Positions 9,251-21,969 of a DNA stretch of 64,000 bases are shown here, piece after piece. The first letter of the stretch is position 1. Each line of letters starts with the position of its first letter. This stretch comes from Tetradesmus obliquus (lineage: Eukaryota; Chlorophyta; Chlorophyceae; Sphaeropleales; Scenedesmaceae). The stretch covers positions 1-64,000 of the forward strand of contig CP126201.1 in assembly GCA_030272155.1 (NCBI GenBank), in the 5' to 3' direction. The position numbers and the translations under genes are program-made. The notes below the pieces were generated by a model. That model did no database searches, was not told where the DNA came from, and saw nothing but the letters and a program-made list of their open reading frames with translations.

Positions 9251-12200
9251 GCATCGCGCGAAGCACTGCAGCAGCGGAGGCGCACTGTGTCGCCATCTCC
9301 ACTTCGTCAAATGCCACCCACATTTGACTGTCGCTAGGCGAGCTGATCTGCTCAGGTGCACTGCACATCGCTGGTGCCTCAGCGCTGCCTCGTGTCACAC
9401 AGACGCTGCAGTCACCTTGAGCAGGTTGCTGTTGGTGATGCCACATGTGGGCGCCATCACATGTGTTGGCGTCTGCTGGATGGCCCTCAGCTGACAGTGA
9501 ATCCCCTGCACCTGCTGCCAAGGTTGGGCTGCCATACGCGCACATGCCGCTGCTCTCTGCGCCCAAGCTGAGAGCCTCGCCAGAGCTCTTGCTGCTTGCA
9601 CCTTGCACTGTCCCCTCAGAGTCTGCTGCAACGGCAACAGCATCTGCTGCTGCCGTTGCCGCTGTTGCGGCAGCAGCAGCAGCAGCTTGTCGCATGGCTG
9701 ATGCTACTGCTCCTTCAGCTGCCAGGGCTGCGGCCTCTGCTGCGGCAGCGGCGCGTTGCCTGTGAGCTATTAACACTGGAGGGCTGATGTCTGCTGCTGA
9801 ATTGCCAGCCGCGTCGTGCAGGCCGGCATCATCTGGCAGCAGCACCATTGCAGGGGAGACAGGGCGATGCTGCATGCTGATGGTGTTGCTGTGCGGCAGA
9901 GTCAGTCTGCTGGTCAACTCCTCGCCATCCTCGACGTCACCAGCAGCAGCAGCAGCGGATAGTATTGCTGCTGCTGTCGCGTCTGAGGCAGCAGCTTGCA
10001 GCCACGCGGCAGCCGCTTGCGGTTGCATGCAGCTGCTGCCGGCGCTGATGCTGCCAGCATGCCCGGTGTCGCCAGCATGGCCTGTGCTGCTGTTGCCACT
10101 GAAGCTGGTGGCGCCGGTTAGCTCAGACCAGCCAGGTGACCATTGTAGCTGTGAGGCCAGCAGCCCAGGGTCAAGCAGCTCGCCTTGCCTAGCGGGCTGC
10201 CCACATGTCGTTGCTACGTGGAGATTGTGTGGCGTGCTGAGCTGCTGCTGCATTGGTTGCTGCCTCGGCGGCTGCACCTGTTGCGGTTGGCTGGGGGCAT
10301 CACAGCTTACTGGCTGCACTGCACCAGATAAGCTGCCAGTGCGGCTGTCACCTGAGCTTGCAGTACACAGCCCCTGCTCTTCCGCAGTGCCATGACCGCC
10401 GGTTAAGGCGTGCTGGGCAAGCTGCTGCCTCTGCTCCCTGCTGCTAGAGCTAGTTGCGCTTGGCCTGGAGCTGGTGCTGCATGCCTCGTCTGGGTGCGCA
10501 GCATCACCTGCCCAACCGCCGAGTGTGAGCTCCACCGCTCTGCAGCTACTAACACGTAGAGCTTGCGGCTGCAACTGCTCGTCGGAAAGCTGCAGCATTG
10601 CCTGCTGCCCCTGGTGCTGCTCCTGCTGCTGCACCTCCTGCTCATGCTGCTGCAGCAGGTAGCAGTCGAGGGCCGCCGCAGCATCAGTAGCAGCCCTGCT
10701 GCAGCTGCTGGTGCTGTTGCTGCTGCCAAGCTGTCGCAGGCTGGTTTGAAGGCTGAGCGCAACGCCAGCATGTGGCATATTCTGCAGCAGACAATGAGTC
10801 GGCAGCAACATGGATGTACACGAGTAACTATCAAGGTCGATGCAGAGTGCATGCGAGCTGTTAGTAATGGTGTTGCACAAACCACCTTTCACATGCAGCT
10901 CTGCCAGACCAGCTAACACTTCGACAAGAACAGGCAGGCGCACCTGCTGTGGGTTGGGTGGCTGCTTGCCGGATTGGCAGGCGCGAAGCTGTTCAGGCTG
11001 CTGCTCCCCCCGCACATACTGGTCTGGCAGGTGTTGCTCTTGATGTTGCTGCTCCAGCTGCTGTAGTTGCTGCTGCTGCCGCCGCTCCTGCACCCACGCC
11101 ATCATCTCACGCATCACCAGCTGCCAGCACTGGCTGTGGGCTTCAATGCAAGCTGCGGTGATGTCACTTGAGGCATGGATGGGTGGTGCGGAGTCGATGG
11201 CACCGGCGGCAGGCACGAGCACGGGCTCTGCACGCTGCGCTGCTGCATGTGATGCTGCTGTTGCTGTTGCACGTGCAGGTGTATCTGTAGCTGCCACCAG
11301 CGGCTGGGCATGATCACCTGACACGCTGTTGCGGCTGCTGCTGCTTCTGCTGCTGCTTCTGCTGCTGCTGTTGGGGGTTGTGCTGGCATGATGTGGGCTA
11401 TGTGGTGCGGGAGCTGCTGTAGCTAGCTGCTCAAAAGGCATCAGTGCACTAGCCTGCAGCACCAAAAAGGATGTACAAGCATGCACACAGTGAATGAAAG
11501 TGCTGGATGCTGGGGAGCTGGCGAGGGCACAGTACTTGTCATCATGCATAGCAACAGGTGAGAGGCTGGCAGGCATGGTGGATGCTGTGGCGTGCGTTCC
11601 AAACCAGCATTCAGTAAATTGGTGTCAAACAAACAGACCCGTGACAACGAGCTGCGCACACAGCCTCCCACAACGCCCACCTGCTCCCTGTTGTCTGGCG
11701 GCTGCTTGCTGGCATGTGTGATGCCCTGCCCATCCTGGTGCTGCTGCACCCAGGCCACCAGCTCCTGCATGACCAGCTGCCAGTGCTGGCTGTGGCCGTG
11801 GATGCAGTCGGTTGTTGTGTCCGCCGATTCTTTACGTGCTGCGCTGCTACATGTAGGCATCCCTTCCAGCTCCTGCAGCACACTGGTAGCAGCAACAGAA
11901 CCACCCAATATCCCCAAGGCAGCCCCCAGTAGCGCCGGCTGGTCCATGCGCCCGCGGTTGCTGCTGCTGCTGCTGCTGCTGGCTGCGCCCAGCTCAGCGA
12001 GCTGCTGGATGAGCGAGCCCAGCTGGCTGGCAGCAGCTTCCGCGCTGGCCTTATTGTTGCTGCAGCTGCTGCTGTTCTCAGCCTCACAACTGGCAGGCTG
12101 CTCTGCTGCCATGTCCACCAGATGTGCTGAGCTTGGGGATGGCATGAGCTCCACAGCAGGGGCGCTCACATCTGCTAGCGCCACTACTGTTGCTGTTGCT

Positions 12201-13127
12201 GTCGCAGCTTCACCCTGGCTGGAGCTGTCGTGGTGGTCGAGCCTGCCACACAGCAGATGCTCAGCGCTTGACTCAGCCAGCAACTGCGACAACAAGTCTG
12301 ATGGTGACGCAAGGGCGCTGCTGCTAACGGCGCTTGACTCAGCTGACAGAAACTGCTGTAGGAGCTGCAGTGGCTGCTCTGGTGGCCTGCTGTTGTCATA
12401 TTGTTGCTGCCGCTGTTGCTGCTGCTGCTGTAGTGACGCAGCTGCGGCGCTGCTAGCGTGCCTTTCGCTGCTGCAAGCACTGGGCAGCGTGAACTGCGGC
12501 TCGGCTGCAGCAACAACAGCTGCGTCCACCCTTACTGGACTGTCGACAGCTGCAGTGTGACTGGTGTACGTTGCAGCTAGATCTACATCAGCACCTGACC
12601 CAGCACTGTAGACACCATCAGCATCTGCAGAAAGTGTATCCACGACGCTGTGAGTATCAGCTGCACGCACAGCCGGATTGTTGCTGCTGTCGGGGGCGCC
12701 CACTACGTCATCATCATTCACTACCACATTCAGCGCTCTGCTGTTGTTGTCACCTCCTTCGCTGCCACTTGGCCGACTGCTGCTGCTGCTACCATCCCTG
12801 CTGCTGTGCAGGCCCCGCAATGCCCTCAGCAGCTGCACTGGATCATCCACATCTTGCACGCTAGCCAGCAGCTGCAGCCACTCATCGTCACATCTGCTGG
12901 CCCCACTGCTGTTGTTGCTCTGCTGCTGCTGCAGCAAATCCAGCAGGCCAGCTGCTGAAGACCCTACTGCTGCGGCTGTGGCAGTCACAGGCTCCTCAGC
13001 ATGTGCTGCCCTAGAGTCTGCTGCAACTGCTGTGGCGGCATCTGGCGGTCGTAACGCTTCTGTGTGTGACAGCTCTTGCAGCAGCTGCAGCTGCACAGCA
13101 GCTTCAAACGACGACTGCTGCTGCTGC

Positions 13128-13184
<57 letters not shown>

Positions 13185-16100
13185 GCATGCTGCTCTGCAT
13201 GCTGCTCCTGATGTGCAGCGAGCTGTGCTGGGCTTTGCTCAGGGCTGCCCATGTGCTGCAGCTGCTGCAGCTGCACCAGCACCTCTTCCAGCTGCGCTGA
13301 GGGATGCTGCTGTTCTTGTTGTGGTGGCCGTGCATGCTGTCCAGGCTGCTGCTGCAGCTGGTGCGGGACAAGCGACTCACCGTCAGCACTGCTGCTGTTG
13401 ATGCAGCTGCTGCTGCTGCAGCTGCTGCTGCAATTGATTACAGCCTCGGCACAAGCTGCTGTCTGCTGTAGCTGATGTTGCTGCCCAAGCTCTGCGTTGC
13501 CAGCAGTGCTGCCCTCGCGTAGATCTGCTGCTGCAGCAGCTCCCTCCGATGACACCCCCTCACCTGGTACTGCTGCTGGCTGCAGCACATGCGGGTCATC
13601 AGGGCCTTGCTGCCCATGCAGCTCATCCAGCGCAGCAGCACTGGAGCTGCCAGCTGCATGGTCATGCTGCCAGTATGCTCCTGCTTGCTCATTGTAGCAC
13701 TCCAACTCACTGTCAGGGGAGTGCTGCTGTGTGCGGCCCACCATACCCAGCAGCTGCTCGGCTGCTACCCAGCTCCTGCTGGCAGGCAGCAACTCCTCAT
13801 GCTGATGTTGTTGCTGCTGGTCCGGTTGCTCTGCTAATGACAACGGTGCTGACAGTGCCGCAGGAGTGTCTGCGGCTGCCTCTGTGCTGATGGCTTCCTG
13901 CTGCAGCTCTTCGACCTCAAACCCGTTGTCAGCTGTGCAAGGGCTGGTGTTGCTGCTGCTGCTGCTGCTGCTGCTCCTCCTGCTCCTGCTGCTGCTGTTG
14001 CGGCTGCAGCAGGCATTGGTTTGCTCCTCCAAGCCTGCCTGCACAAAGCCGGCAGTGGAGCCACAGGTTGGCTCACTGGCAAGAACAGCAGGACCTGCAG
14101 CAGCACCATTAGCACCAGGAGCAGCAGCAACAGCAAGTATGTCGAGTATATATAGTCACCTCTGCTTTTCACCCAGACGTGGTAACAATGGCTGCGTTAA
14201 CCCAAGCAATTCTGCTCCTGTGGATGGCACTTGCGCGGCCGCCAGGCTGTTGCTGGCATGATCAAATGCTGCACTGCATGTTGAACAGTCGCTACAAAAG
14301 CTGTAACTTGCACTCACCAGCAACAGCTGCTTTGCCCTCTTCAGCGAAGCTAGGAGCTGCTGACACCCCTTGCTCACTTGTCCGGCCACCTGCAGGGAAT
14401 GGAAACAAACACACAGACAACATAAGCAAGCCTAGGTTGTGTCACTGTCATATTGACTTCATCAACGCATGAACAACATACCAAAATATACATGTGTTAC
14501 TAACGGCAGGGATCCGGCACAAACTGAAAATGCTCTAGTTTAGTTGTCAGGCTCTGCTTATGCAGGCACTAGCCATTGCCTGAGCCACCAACTTGCTCAC
14601 CAGCAGACGACTCTGTGAGCATCACAGATTGCTGGGGTGCCTGCTGAAGCCCAACAGCAGCAACGGCGTGAGAACTGACCCATGCTGCAGCAGCCTCTCC
14701 TGTGCCCAGTGCTGCTGCAGATACTGTGTCAGAAGCTGGTGCAATGGTTGCTGCTGCCAGCACTGCTGTTGCCTGTGCATCTGCGGGAGTGAGTTGAGCG
14801 AGCCCTTCTTGCTCTGCCACCGGACATGATGGTCTGCAGGAATGCCTGGCCTGCTGCTCATGCGGCTCTGCAGCCACGCCATCCACAGCAGCTGATGCAA
14901 CCTGGGCTGCTACAGCAAACTGAGGCTGGCTGCTGCCACGTGCAGCAGCAGCCCCACTGCAGCTGGGCTGAGCTGCCTGGGCATGCTCGTCCTGGCCCCT
15001 GCCCTCCGCCTCCTCCTGCTGCACCTGCTGCAGCATGCCGCTGCTGCCGTTGCTGGTGTTAGATGCGCTGGGGCTGCTCCAGGAGGCGTGCCAGGGTGCT
15101 GCTGCTGCTGCTGCTGCGGGTGCGCTGGATGCGGCGTGTTCACTGCCCTCTGGCGAGCCAGGTGTTTGCTGAGCTTCACCGGCATCAACAGCACCACTGC
15201 AGCTGCTACTGCTGCTGATGCTGTTGTCTGACTCTGCATCTGACTCTTCTGCAGTCCTGGACAGCCAGCGCTGCAGCAGTGACGGCAGCATGCTGCTGCT
15301 GCCCTCGGCAAGAGGCTGTGCAGCAGTGGATCCTGGCCATGCTGCTGCTGTGCGTGACGAGCCGTCAAAGGACATGAACGCTGCTACAGCGTCGGCTCCT
15401 AACACTGCAGCAGCATGCACTGCGTCGCCGCTGGCAGCGTTGTCATCTGGAAGCAGTGAGCATGTTGGCACATGAACCTCTGATGCCGTGTGCTCCTGCG
15501 ACTGCTGTTGCTGCTGCTGCTGCTCTTGATGCTGCTGCTGTGGGGTAACTGTCTCTCCTGCAGGTCCAAGCAGCAGTGCTGCCAGGCCGGTGCCTGCAGC
15601 TTGTGCACGCGCAGCCCCAAGGGGTGTGGCAGTAGGTGTGGCAAATAGGGCTGGGCTGCTGCACATGTTCACCTCCGCGCCTGCCATCGCCGCCTGTTCT
15701 GCAGACTCCGTGCTTGCAGGAGAGGTGAAGAAGCCACACTGCTGCTGCTGTACGGGGGACGCCGGCTCGCCCGCTGCTACTGTAGTAGCAACCGGCTCCT
15801 GCTGCTGCTGGGGCTGCTGTTGAGCTGCGTGCTCTACCAAGCCATCGTCACTGCAGCCCCACTCAGCGCTACCACACAGCAGGGCATGCCCTTCCTCCTC
15901 TTCTTCCCATGCGCCATCATCAATGCTGCCGATGAACTCACTGCCTGGCGCAGCAGGCAGCCAAGATCCAGCCCCAGCTGCCGGTGCTGCCGCAGCTCCC
16001 ACTGTTGAGGCTTGTGACAGCTCAGCCTCCAGGTACTGCAGCGCTGCCCCAGCCAGGTGCAGCAGGGCGCTGTCCAAAGGGCTGGGCGCACCGTCATGCA

Positions 16101-19100
16101 GGCTGCTGCTGCTGGCCATGGCCGCTAGCGGCAGTAGTGCTGAGGCAGGCGTGGCAGGCAGCTCACTCAGTGCCAGTGCTGGTGCGACTGCACTAGGAGT
16201 GCAGAAGAAGTCTGCTTCTCTGGAGCCTTCACCAGTCAGCACTAGTGCACCTGGTGCCTGAGCTGCTTTCGGCGACGCCACGTTGCTCATGCTGCTGCCT
16301 GCTGTCTCTGCTGATGCTGCCCCAGCAGCTGCTGCCAGCAGAGCATCAAGTGTGCCCGCCTCTGGTGTTGTTGAAGAAGCCAGCCCTTTTGTTTCAGCTG
16401 ACGCTGGCTCGCATGCTGCTGTTGCCCAGCTGTCACCTGCTGCCTGCTCTTCAACAGCACTGCCTGCCATGTTTAGCTGACAGCTGGCAGATCCTGCTGC
16501 TGCTTCTGTTGCTGCTGCACATGATGATGCCGATGTATGTGTCAGACCACCAGCAACTTCCACTGCTACAGCTGCAGCTGAGGCAGCAGCAGCGGCCGCT
16601 GAAGCAACAGCTGCTGCTGCAGACGCGGCAGCATTTGAGGACGCCGTGCCTTCGATTACAGACAGCTCGCCAGCTGCTGCTGCTGCTCCTTCGGCTGAGC
16701 TGCTGCTGTACTGCAAATCTGGGGTTTCGTTGACCACAGCGGGCGCGGCAGGTGTAGCTGGCTCGCCAGGTGACAATGTTACGCCACCCGCTGGTGCTGC
16801 TGTTGCTGATGCAGGCAGCAAGCCACGCGGGTATGCTGCCAACACTGCACTTTCAGCATCTGCCAATGTTGGTGTGGATGCACCCTTGGTTGACGTTAAC
16901 GCTGCACCCTTGAGCGCTGTGCAGCCAGATTCAGGCAGGCTAGCATCAGCTGCATCTGCGGCAGGGCAAGCCTCACACGCTGCAACTGACAGCTGCGCTT
17001 GCTCAAGTACACTGCTGTGCTCTGCTTCCACTGCGGCTACAGCTGCCCATGCCGCTGGACTGGCTGACACGCAGTCGCTGGAGGCAGCGCATGGCTGGCT
17101 GTGTGGCACTGCTGTAGTCGCAGCAGAAGTGCAGCTAGGCTGCTCAACTGCGCACTCTTCTGCCATTGGTAGCAGGGGTGGCTGGCCAGGCAGCACATCT
17201 GCTGTGCCGGACCTGCTCTCGCTGTTGTGCGCGTCAGCACCTCCGTCACCGCCGCTGCTGCTGCTGTACCGCCTGAAGCTGGTGCATGTGCTGCTGGCAC
17301 GGGCGGAGTAGAAGGATGCCGCAGTGGCGTGCGGGGCAGACACAGCAGCAGTGGTAAGCGTCACCTCGCCAGCTTCGCTGCTGCTGCTGCTGCCATGCAT
17401 CTCATCTGCTGCTGCAGCTGTGACTGTCGTGAGCTGCATGTCCTCAGCAAGCAGTGCTGTCAACGGTCGGGTGCCTGGCGGCACCTCTTCACCACGTGCT
17501 GCAGCAGCTGCACTCTGCTGCTGTTTGAAGTACTCTGTGGCTGCAACTCCATCCAGTGTGGGCAGTGTCAGTGCAGCTGGCGGCTGCAGCTGCTGTTTCT
17601 GAAGCAGAGATAACAATTGGACTGCTAAGCTGCTGTTGCTTGCCAGGCCTTTGATTGCAGCAGCAGTGGCAGCTGCTGCAGCTGCTGCGGCTGCTTGCGT
17701 TGCTCTGTCCTCTGCTGCCTCGGCAGCTGCTGCCTCCTTCAATGCTGCCTCCCTAGCCGCAGCTACCTGCGCTGCGGCTGCTGCATTTTGTGCCGCCTGT
17801 GCGGCAGCCTGGGCAGCTGCAGCAGCTGCAGCATTGCTTGCAGCTTCCTGCCGCGCTGCGGCAGCGTCTGCTGTTGCTGCATGCTGTGCTTGCTCGGCAG
17901 CTGCGCATGCTGCCCTGGCTTCTGCTGCAATCCTTGCAGCTTCCTGCCGCGCTGCTGCAGCTTCAGCTGCTGCCGCCTGGCGTGCTTGCTTGGCCTCTGC
18001 CAGCACAGCAGCAGCAGCTGCAGCACTCCGTGTTGCCTCCTCTCGGGCAGCTGCTGCTTCAGCTGCTGCAGCCTCCAGCGCTACATCTGCAGCAGCTCTG
18101 GCTGCTGAAGCTGCTGCGTGTTTGGCTGCTGCATCTGCCTTTGCTGCTGCAGCTTCAGCTTCTGCCACTGCCCTGGCCTGCTCTGCCGCCGCTCTTGCTG
18201 CTGCAGCAGCCGACGCTTCCCTTGCTGCTTCTGCCTTTGCTGTTGCGGCCTCGGCTGTAGCTGCTGCACTAGCCACCTCAGCAGCTTCTTGTGCTGCTCG
18301 TGCTGCTGCTTCCTGCAGGGCGGCCTCCTCTCTTGCTGCTGCAGCCTCCTTTGCTGCTGCTTGCCTGGCTGTCTCTGCGGCTGCCTTTGCTGCTGCAGCA
18401 GCTGCTGCCTCGCGTGCAGCCTCTTCCCGCGCTGCTGCAGCTTCTGCAGCAGCTGCTGCTTTGGCAACATCTGCTGCTGCCCGAGCTGCAGCCGCTGCAG
18501 CAGCTTCCCGTGCAGCCTCTTCACGAGCAGCAGCAGCTTCAGCGGCTGCAACTACCTTGGCTGCTACTGCCTGCCGTGCTGCCTCCTCCGCTGCTGCCCT
18601 GGCTGCAACAGCTGCTGCTGCCTCCCTCGCTGCTGTTTGAAGGGCAGTTGCAGTGGCAGCTTGCGCAGCTAGCGTTGCCGCTGACGGCTCCGCTTGCAGC
18701 GCATCAAACTGACATGCTGCATCCACATTGACGGGAGATGCAGACAAGGTACCTGCGTGTGCATGCTGCTGCTGCTGCTCCAGCTGTGACATGCCAGCAG
18801 GGCCAAGCGGTCCACGGCCACGGGCTTGCAGCAGCGCCTGTGCCTGTGACGGACTACCCTGCTGTTCCTGCTGCTGCGCCGAAACATCGTCCGCCAACTC
18901 ATTCAGCTGCGCCAGCAGCTCGTTCACTAGCAGCAGGTTCCGTGAAGTGCTTGCCGCCGTCTGCTGTTGCTGCTGCTGTTGCTGCTGCTGGCTCAGCAGG
19001 CACATCAGTTGGTCCAGCAAAGAAAGGCTGCGGGACAGGCTGCCAGACGCACAACCTCCGGCTGCCCCTACAGCTCCAGGGCTGACATCACTAGCTGCTG

Positions 19101-20632
19101 CTGCAACCGCACTGCCGCCACCACCAGGCAACAACTTTGCGTGCACTTCTTGGGTATGCGTAGCTGCATGCTGCCGCTGACAACGCTTGGATGCAGCAGC
19201 CGATGAGCTGGATGCTGTTGTGGCGGCATCAGCTGTGGCATGGTCGTCATTACTGCCATGAGCTGCCTCCAGACTGGCTGCCAGCCGCCGCACAGGACTC
19301 AGCAGGAGTGGAGACGACGACGCTGCTTTGCGCAGCCGTGACAGCACATCTGCAGCGTCCACATCATGATGGGCTGCAGCGCTGCTACCCTGCCTGCAGC
19401 TTGCTGCGCTGCTGGGAATGCTGCTGCTTGGCTGCTGCTGCACGCTCAACTGCAACGGTGTTGGAGAGCTGCCGGGCACGGCAGCTCTATGCGCCACGCT
19501 ACGGCGCAGCGCTGCTGCTGCGTTACTGACCTTGCTGACCTTGCTGCCAGGGCTGCCAGGCCCTTCTGCACTGGGCTCGCAAGCAGCAGTTGCTGCATCA
19601 CGCTGGGCAATGACTGCGCCCTGCTGCTGCCGCTGCGGCAGTTGGCAATGCGGGGTGGCCCCGCCTGACTTGTGCAGCTTCCTGGGACGCGCTGCTGCTG
19701 CTGCCCCCCAGCTGTCCACCTCTCCATCGCCAGCAGCTGCTGCCACTGCTCCACCGCCGCTGCTGCTGCCACTGCTGCTGCTGCTGCTGGTGAGGCTGAG
19801 CAGCCGGGCGCGGTCCATGAGCCTGCCAGGTGGCGGCCGCTTGCGCACCGTCAGCAGCCACTGTGACAAGTCCCAGCGCCAGCTGTCATCATCGCCTTCG
19901 ACAGCACCAGCGGCACCGCCTGCAGCACCAGTTGCTGCGGGTGAGCCAGCATGACGCCGCAGGTGCGCCGCCTGCTGCCGGTAAGGCTGTGTCCTTGGCA
20001 GTGCATGCGGCCTGGCTGCAGCTGGCAGCGTGGCAGCCTTGGGCAGCAGCGCTGCAGGTGCAGGAGCTGGCTCAGGGGTGACAACTGCTGGCAGCGGTGA
20101 GGCAGCCACTAGTGCCTCGCCAGCTGCCGACGAGATGTCAGGTCCACTGCTGGCACTGCTGTTGCTCGTAGGCAGCTGGCTGCTGCTGCTGCTGCTGCCA
20201 GCCCTTGCACCTGCGGGACACAGCTCAGGCGGCGGGTTGTGGTGCCGCACAGGTGTGTCGTTCACCTGCTGCAGTCGAAGCTGTTGCATGCGCTGCTGCA
20301 TCCTGCTGAACTTCAGCCGCTCGAGCCCCCCAGCTGCAGCTGCAGTAGACAGCTCAGGGCTGCATGCTGCAGAGCCTCGTCGCTGTAACTGCGGCGCGCC
20401 ACTGCTGTCAATGCTGCGGCCATGGCTGCTCGCCCTGCTGCTGGCCCTGTCTGCACTGGCTGCCCTGGTGCTGACTGCAGCAGGTGGCGACGCTGCTGCG
20501 CTGGAACCATCTGCATCCAGAGCAAGCCTTGCTTGGTGTGCACGCTCACGCAGCTGCTGTAGCAGCGCACTGGCTGGCCTGACCAGTGCAGCTGCAGAGG
20601 CAGCTCCAGCTGCAGGGCTAGACGTGCGCGAC

Positions 20633-20667
<35 letters not shown>

Positions 20668-21705
20668 AGCATCGCTCCTGCGCTGCAGCTCGCGGTAGAG
20701 CTGCGTGAGAGCTGTCTGGCTTGGCGATGACTGCAGGCTGCGCTGCTGCAGCCGCTGCTGCCCCTGCCCCTGCTTCTGCTGCAGCTTGCTGTGCAGCTCC
20801 AGCAGGGCTGCCTGGCTGCTGGACCTGCGCTGCTGGCGCTGCTGATGCGGCGCCTGCGGTTCTTGTGATTCAGCGGCCAGCTGCTGCTGCTTGTACAGGG
20901 CAGCATGGCGGTGGGTGATTGCCTGCTGATCATATTCCTGCCCTGCACTGTTGTGCGGCACAGGTGAGTGCTGCTGCTGTTGGTGCTGGTGCTGCCGCAG
21001 CAGTTCCATGTGGTGCTGCTGGTCCAGGGGCGGCGAAGCATCACTGCTGAGGGACATCTGGCGCAGGCGCTTCAGCAGTGAGGGCGGCATGGGCCGCTGC
21101 TGCTGCTGCTGGGGGCTGGGGCTCAGCCCAGCTGCAGCCTGCTGCCCCTGCTGCTCTGCATCCTGCAGCTGCCGGGCTAGGTGCAGCAGTGAGGGCGCCA
21201 CCACCCTGCCAGCCAGCACGAGGGGTGAGTCGCCGCGCCGCAGAGGTGCCTTGCTGCTGCTGCTGGCAGCACCATCGCGTGGACTGGCACTGCTGGGAGT
21301 GCGCGGCTGAGGCGTGTGCATATCCTGCAGGAGGTGGGCCTGCCTGCCTGCGGAGCTCCTGCTCGCAGAGCCTGGCCTGGCCGCGGGCCGCAGCTGCTGC
21401 GGTGTGCTGTATGCGTATGCATGCTGATGATGCTGGTGCTGTGTGTAGCTGCTTGCAGCTTGGTCACTGTGATGGCTAACTCCACTTGCGCTGTGCCTGC
21501 TGCTGCGCTTTGTGTGTGGGCTGGGCCTGCTGCCTGCAGCAGCTGTGGGTGAGGGCTCAGCCCAGCCCTGCACTGGCGCCACCTTCGCTGCAACTGCTGC
21601 CTGCTGACGTCGTGTTCCTTCCAGGTTGTCTGTGTAATGTGGTGTCGTTATGGTACTGCTGTTAAATGCGCGCTGCTGGTTGTGCACATGGATTGCTTCT
21701 TCCAT
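5733..21705 (-). CDS. Very large low-complexity Gln/Ser/Ala-rich protein, function unknown
   Basis: Three long minus-strand frames join by in-phase GT..AG introns into one probable gene. Exons: 21705-14593, 14389-14318, 14038-11681 and 11453-5733. The junctions are all phase 0: CAA|GTTGGT to TGCAG|GTGGCC, CTG|GTGAGT to GTGCAG|GCAGGC, and CAG|GTGGGC to CTGCAG|GCTAGT. The ATG sits in GCGCCATGG. The product would be about 5,087 residues, or 5,033 if the in-frame stretch 10782-10943 is also an intron (CAG|GTGCGC ... CTGCAG|AATATG). Most of it is polyQ, polyS and polyA. Ordered-looking islands are DDSWRWDLSQWLLTVRKR in exon 1, a duplicated HSQ(H/C)WQLVM...AWVQ motif (11700-11820 and 11091-11165), and a twice-used D(I/V)LFVRN motif (near 7423-7460 and 6113-6148). 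The stop at 5733 lies inside GGCAG|GTGAGG, so the true end may be spliced. No known domain. Separate genes remain possible. Confidence 0.55.
10944..11165 (-). repeat. Copy 2 of duplicated WQLVM module, with donor-like end
   Basis: Paralogous to 11681-11818, enlarged by a Gln-rich insert between the WVQ and KQPP parts. It is followed by 162 bp (10782-10943) whose composition is unlike the rest of the gene: few CAG triplets, and residues such as Cys, Leu and Ile. That stretch ends in a pyrimidine-containing TGTCTGCTGCAG, so it is a likely intron whose length happens to be a multiple of three. Confidence 0.55.
11681..11818 (-). repeat. Copy 1 of duplicated WQLVM module at an exon end
   Basis: Encodes HSQHWQLVMQELVAWVQQ and KQPPDNREQ, ending exactly at a CAG|GTGGGC donor. 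A second copy in the next exon (10944-11165) encodes HSQCWQLVMREMMAWVQ and KQPPNPQQ, and also ends at a CAG|GTGCGC sequence. The duplicated block therefore included the splice donor. Confidence 0.7.
13105..13190 (-). repeat. Long uninterrupted CAG (CTG) tract encoding polyglutamine
   Basis: About eighteen consecutive CTG triplets on the plus strand, CAG codons for Gln on the sense strand of the large gene, with a few interrupted triplets just beside them. It is the purest of many such tracts (others near 8255-8320 and 20638-20665) and is likely to be length-variable between strains. Confidence 0.85.
17776..18543 (-). repeat. Eight tandem 96-bp repeats encoding a 32-residue Ala/Glu/Arg helix
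   Basis: Inside exon 1 of the large gene, eight consecutive 32-residue units align without gaps, each near AEAAAAREEAAREAAAAAAA followed by (R/K)AAAxxARxAAA. Charged residues (Glu, Arg, Lys) keep fixed positions while alanine fills the rest, as in a long single alpha helix or coiled coil. Partial units flank both sides. The conserved length with diverged sequence points to an old repeat under length constraint. Confidence 0.85.
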
Positions 21706-21944
21706 GGCGCGTGCGTCTGTGTTGCAGCTGCTGGGCGCAGCTGACTGTCACACCACGAGTATGGCTTGCTGCATCTGGCTCATTAAACACAAGCTGCAGC
21801 GCAACAGCCAACTGGTTCAGCTGCCAGGCATGGCTGACGTGCATCCTGGCTACATGACACCTGCACAAGCAGCGGCAGGTTCAACCACCCTAGGCTTGTA
21901 GTCAGACAGCAGGATGCACTTTTGCTGTGACCAGCGATTAGGAT

Positions 21945-21956
21945 GAATCTTATATA
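21945..21956 (-). promoter_or_regulatory. Possible TATA box of the large gene
   Basis: The minus strand reads TATATAAGATTC here, about 240 bp upstream of the ATG at 21705, in an AT-rich patch (21945-21970) that stands out from the GC-rich surroundings. Position fits a core promoter with a 5' UTR of about 200 bases. Sequence-only suggestion. Confidence 0.3.
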
Positions 21957-21969
21957 TCTAATATATGTT

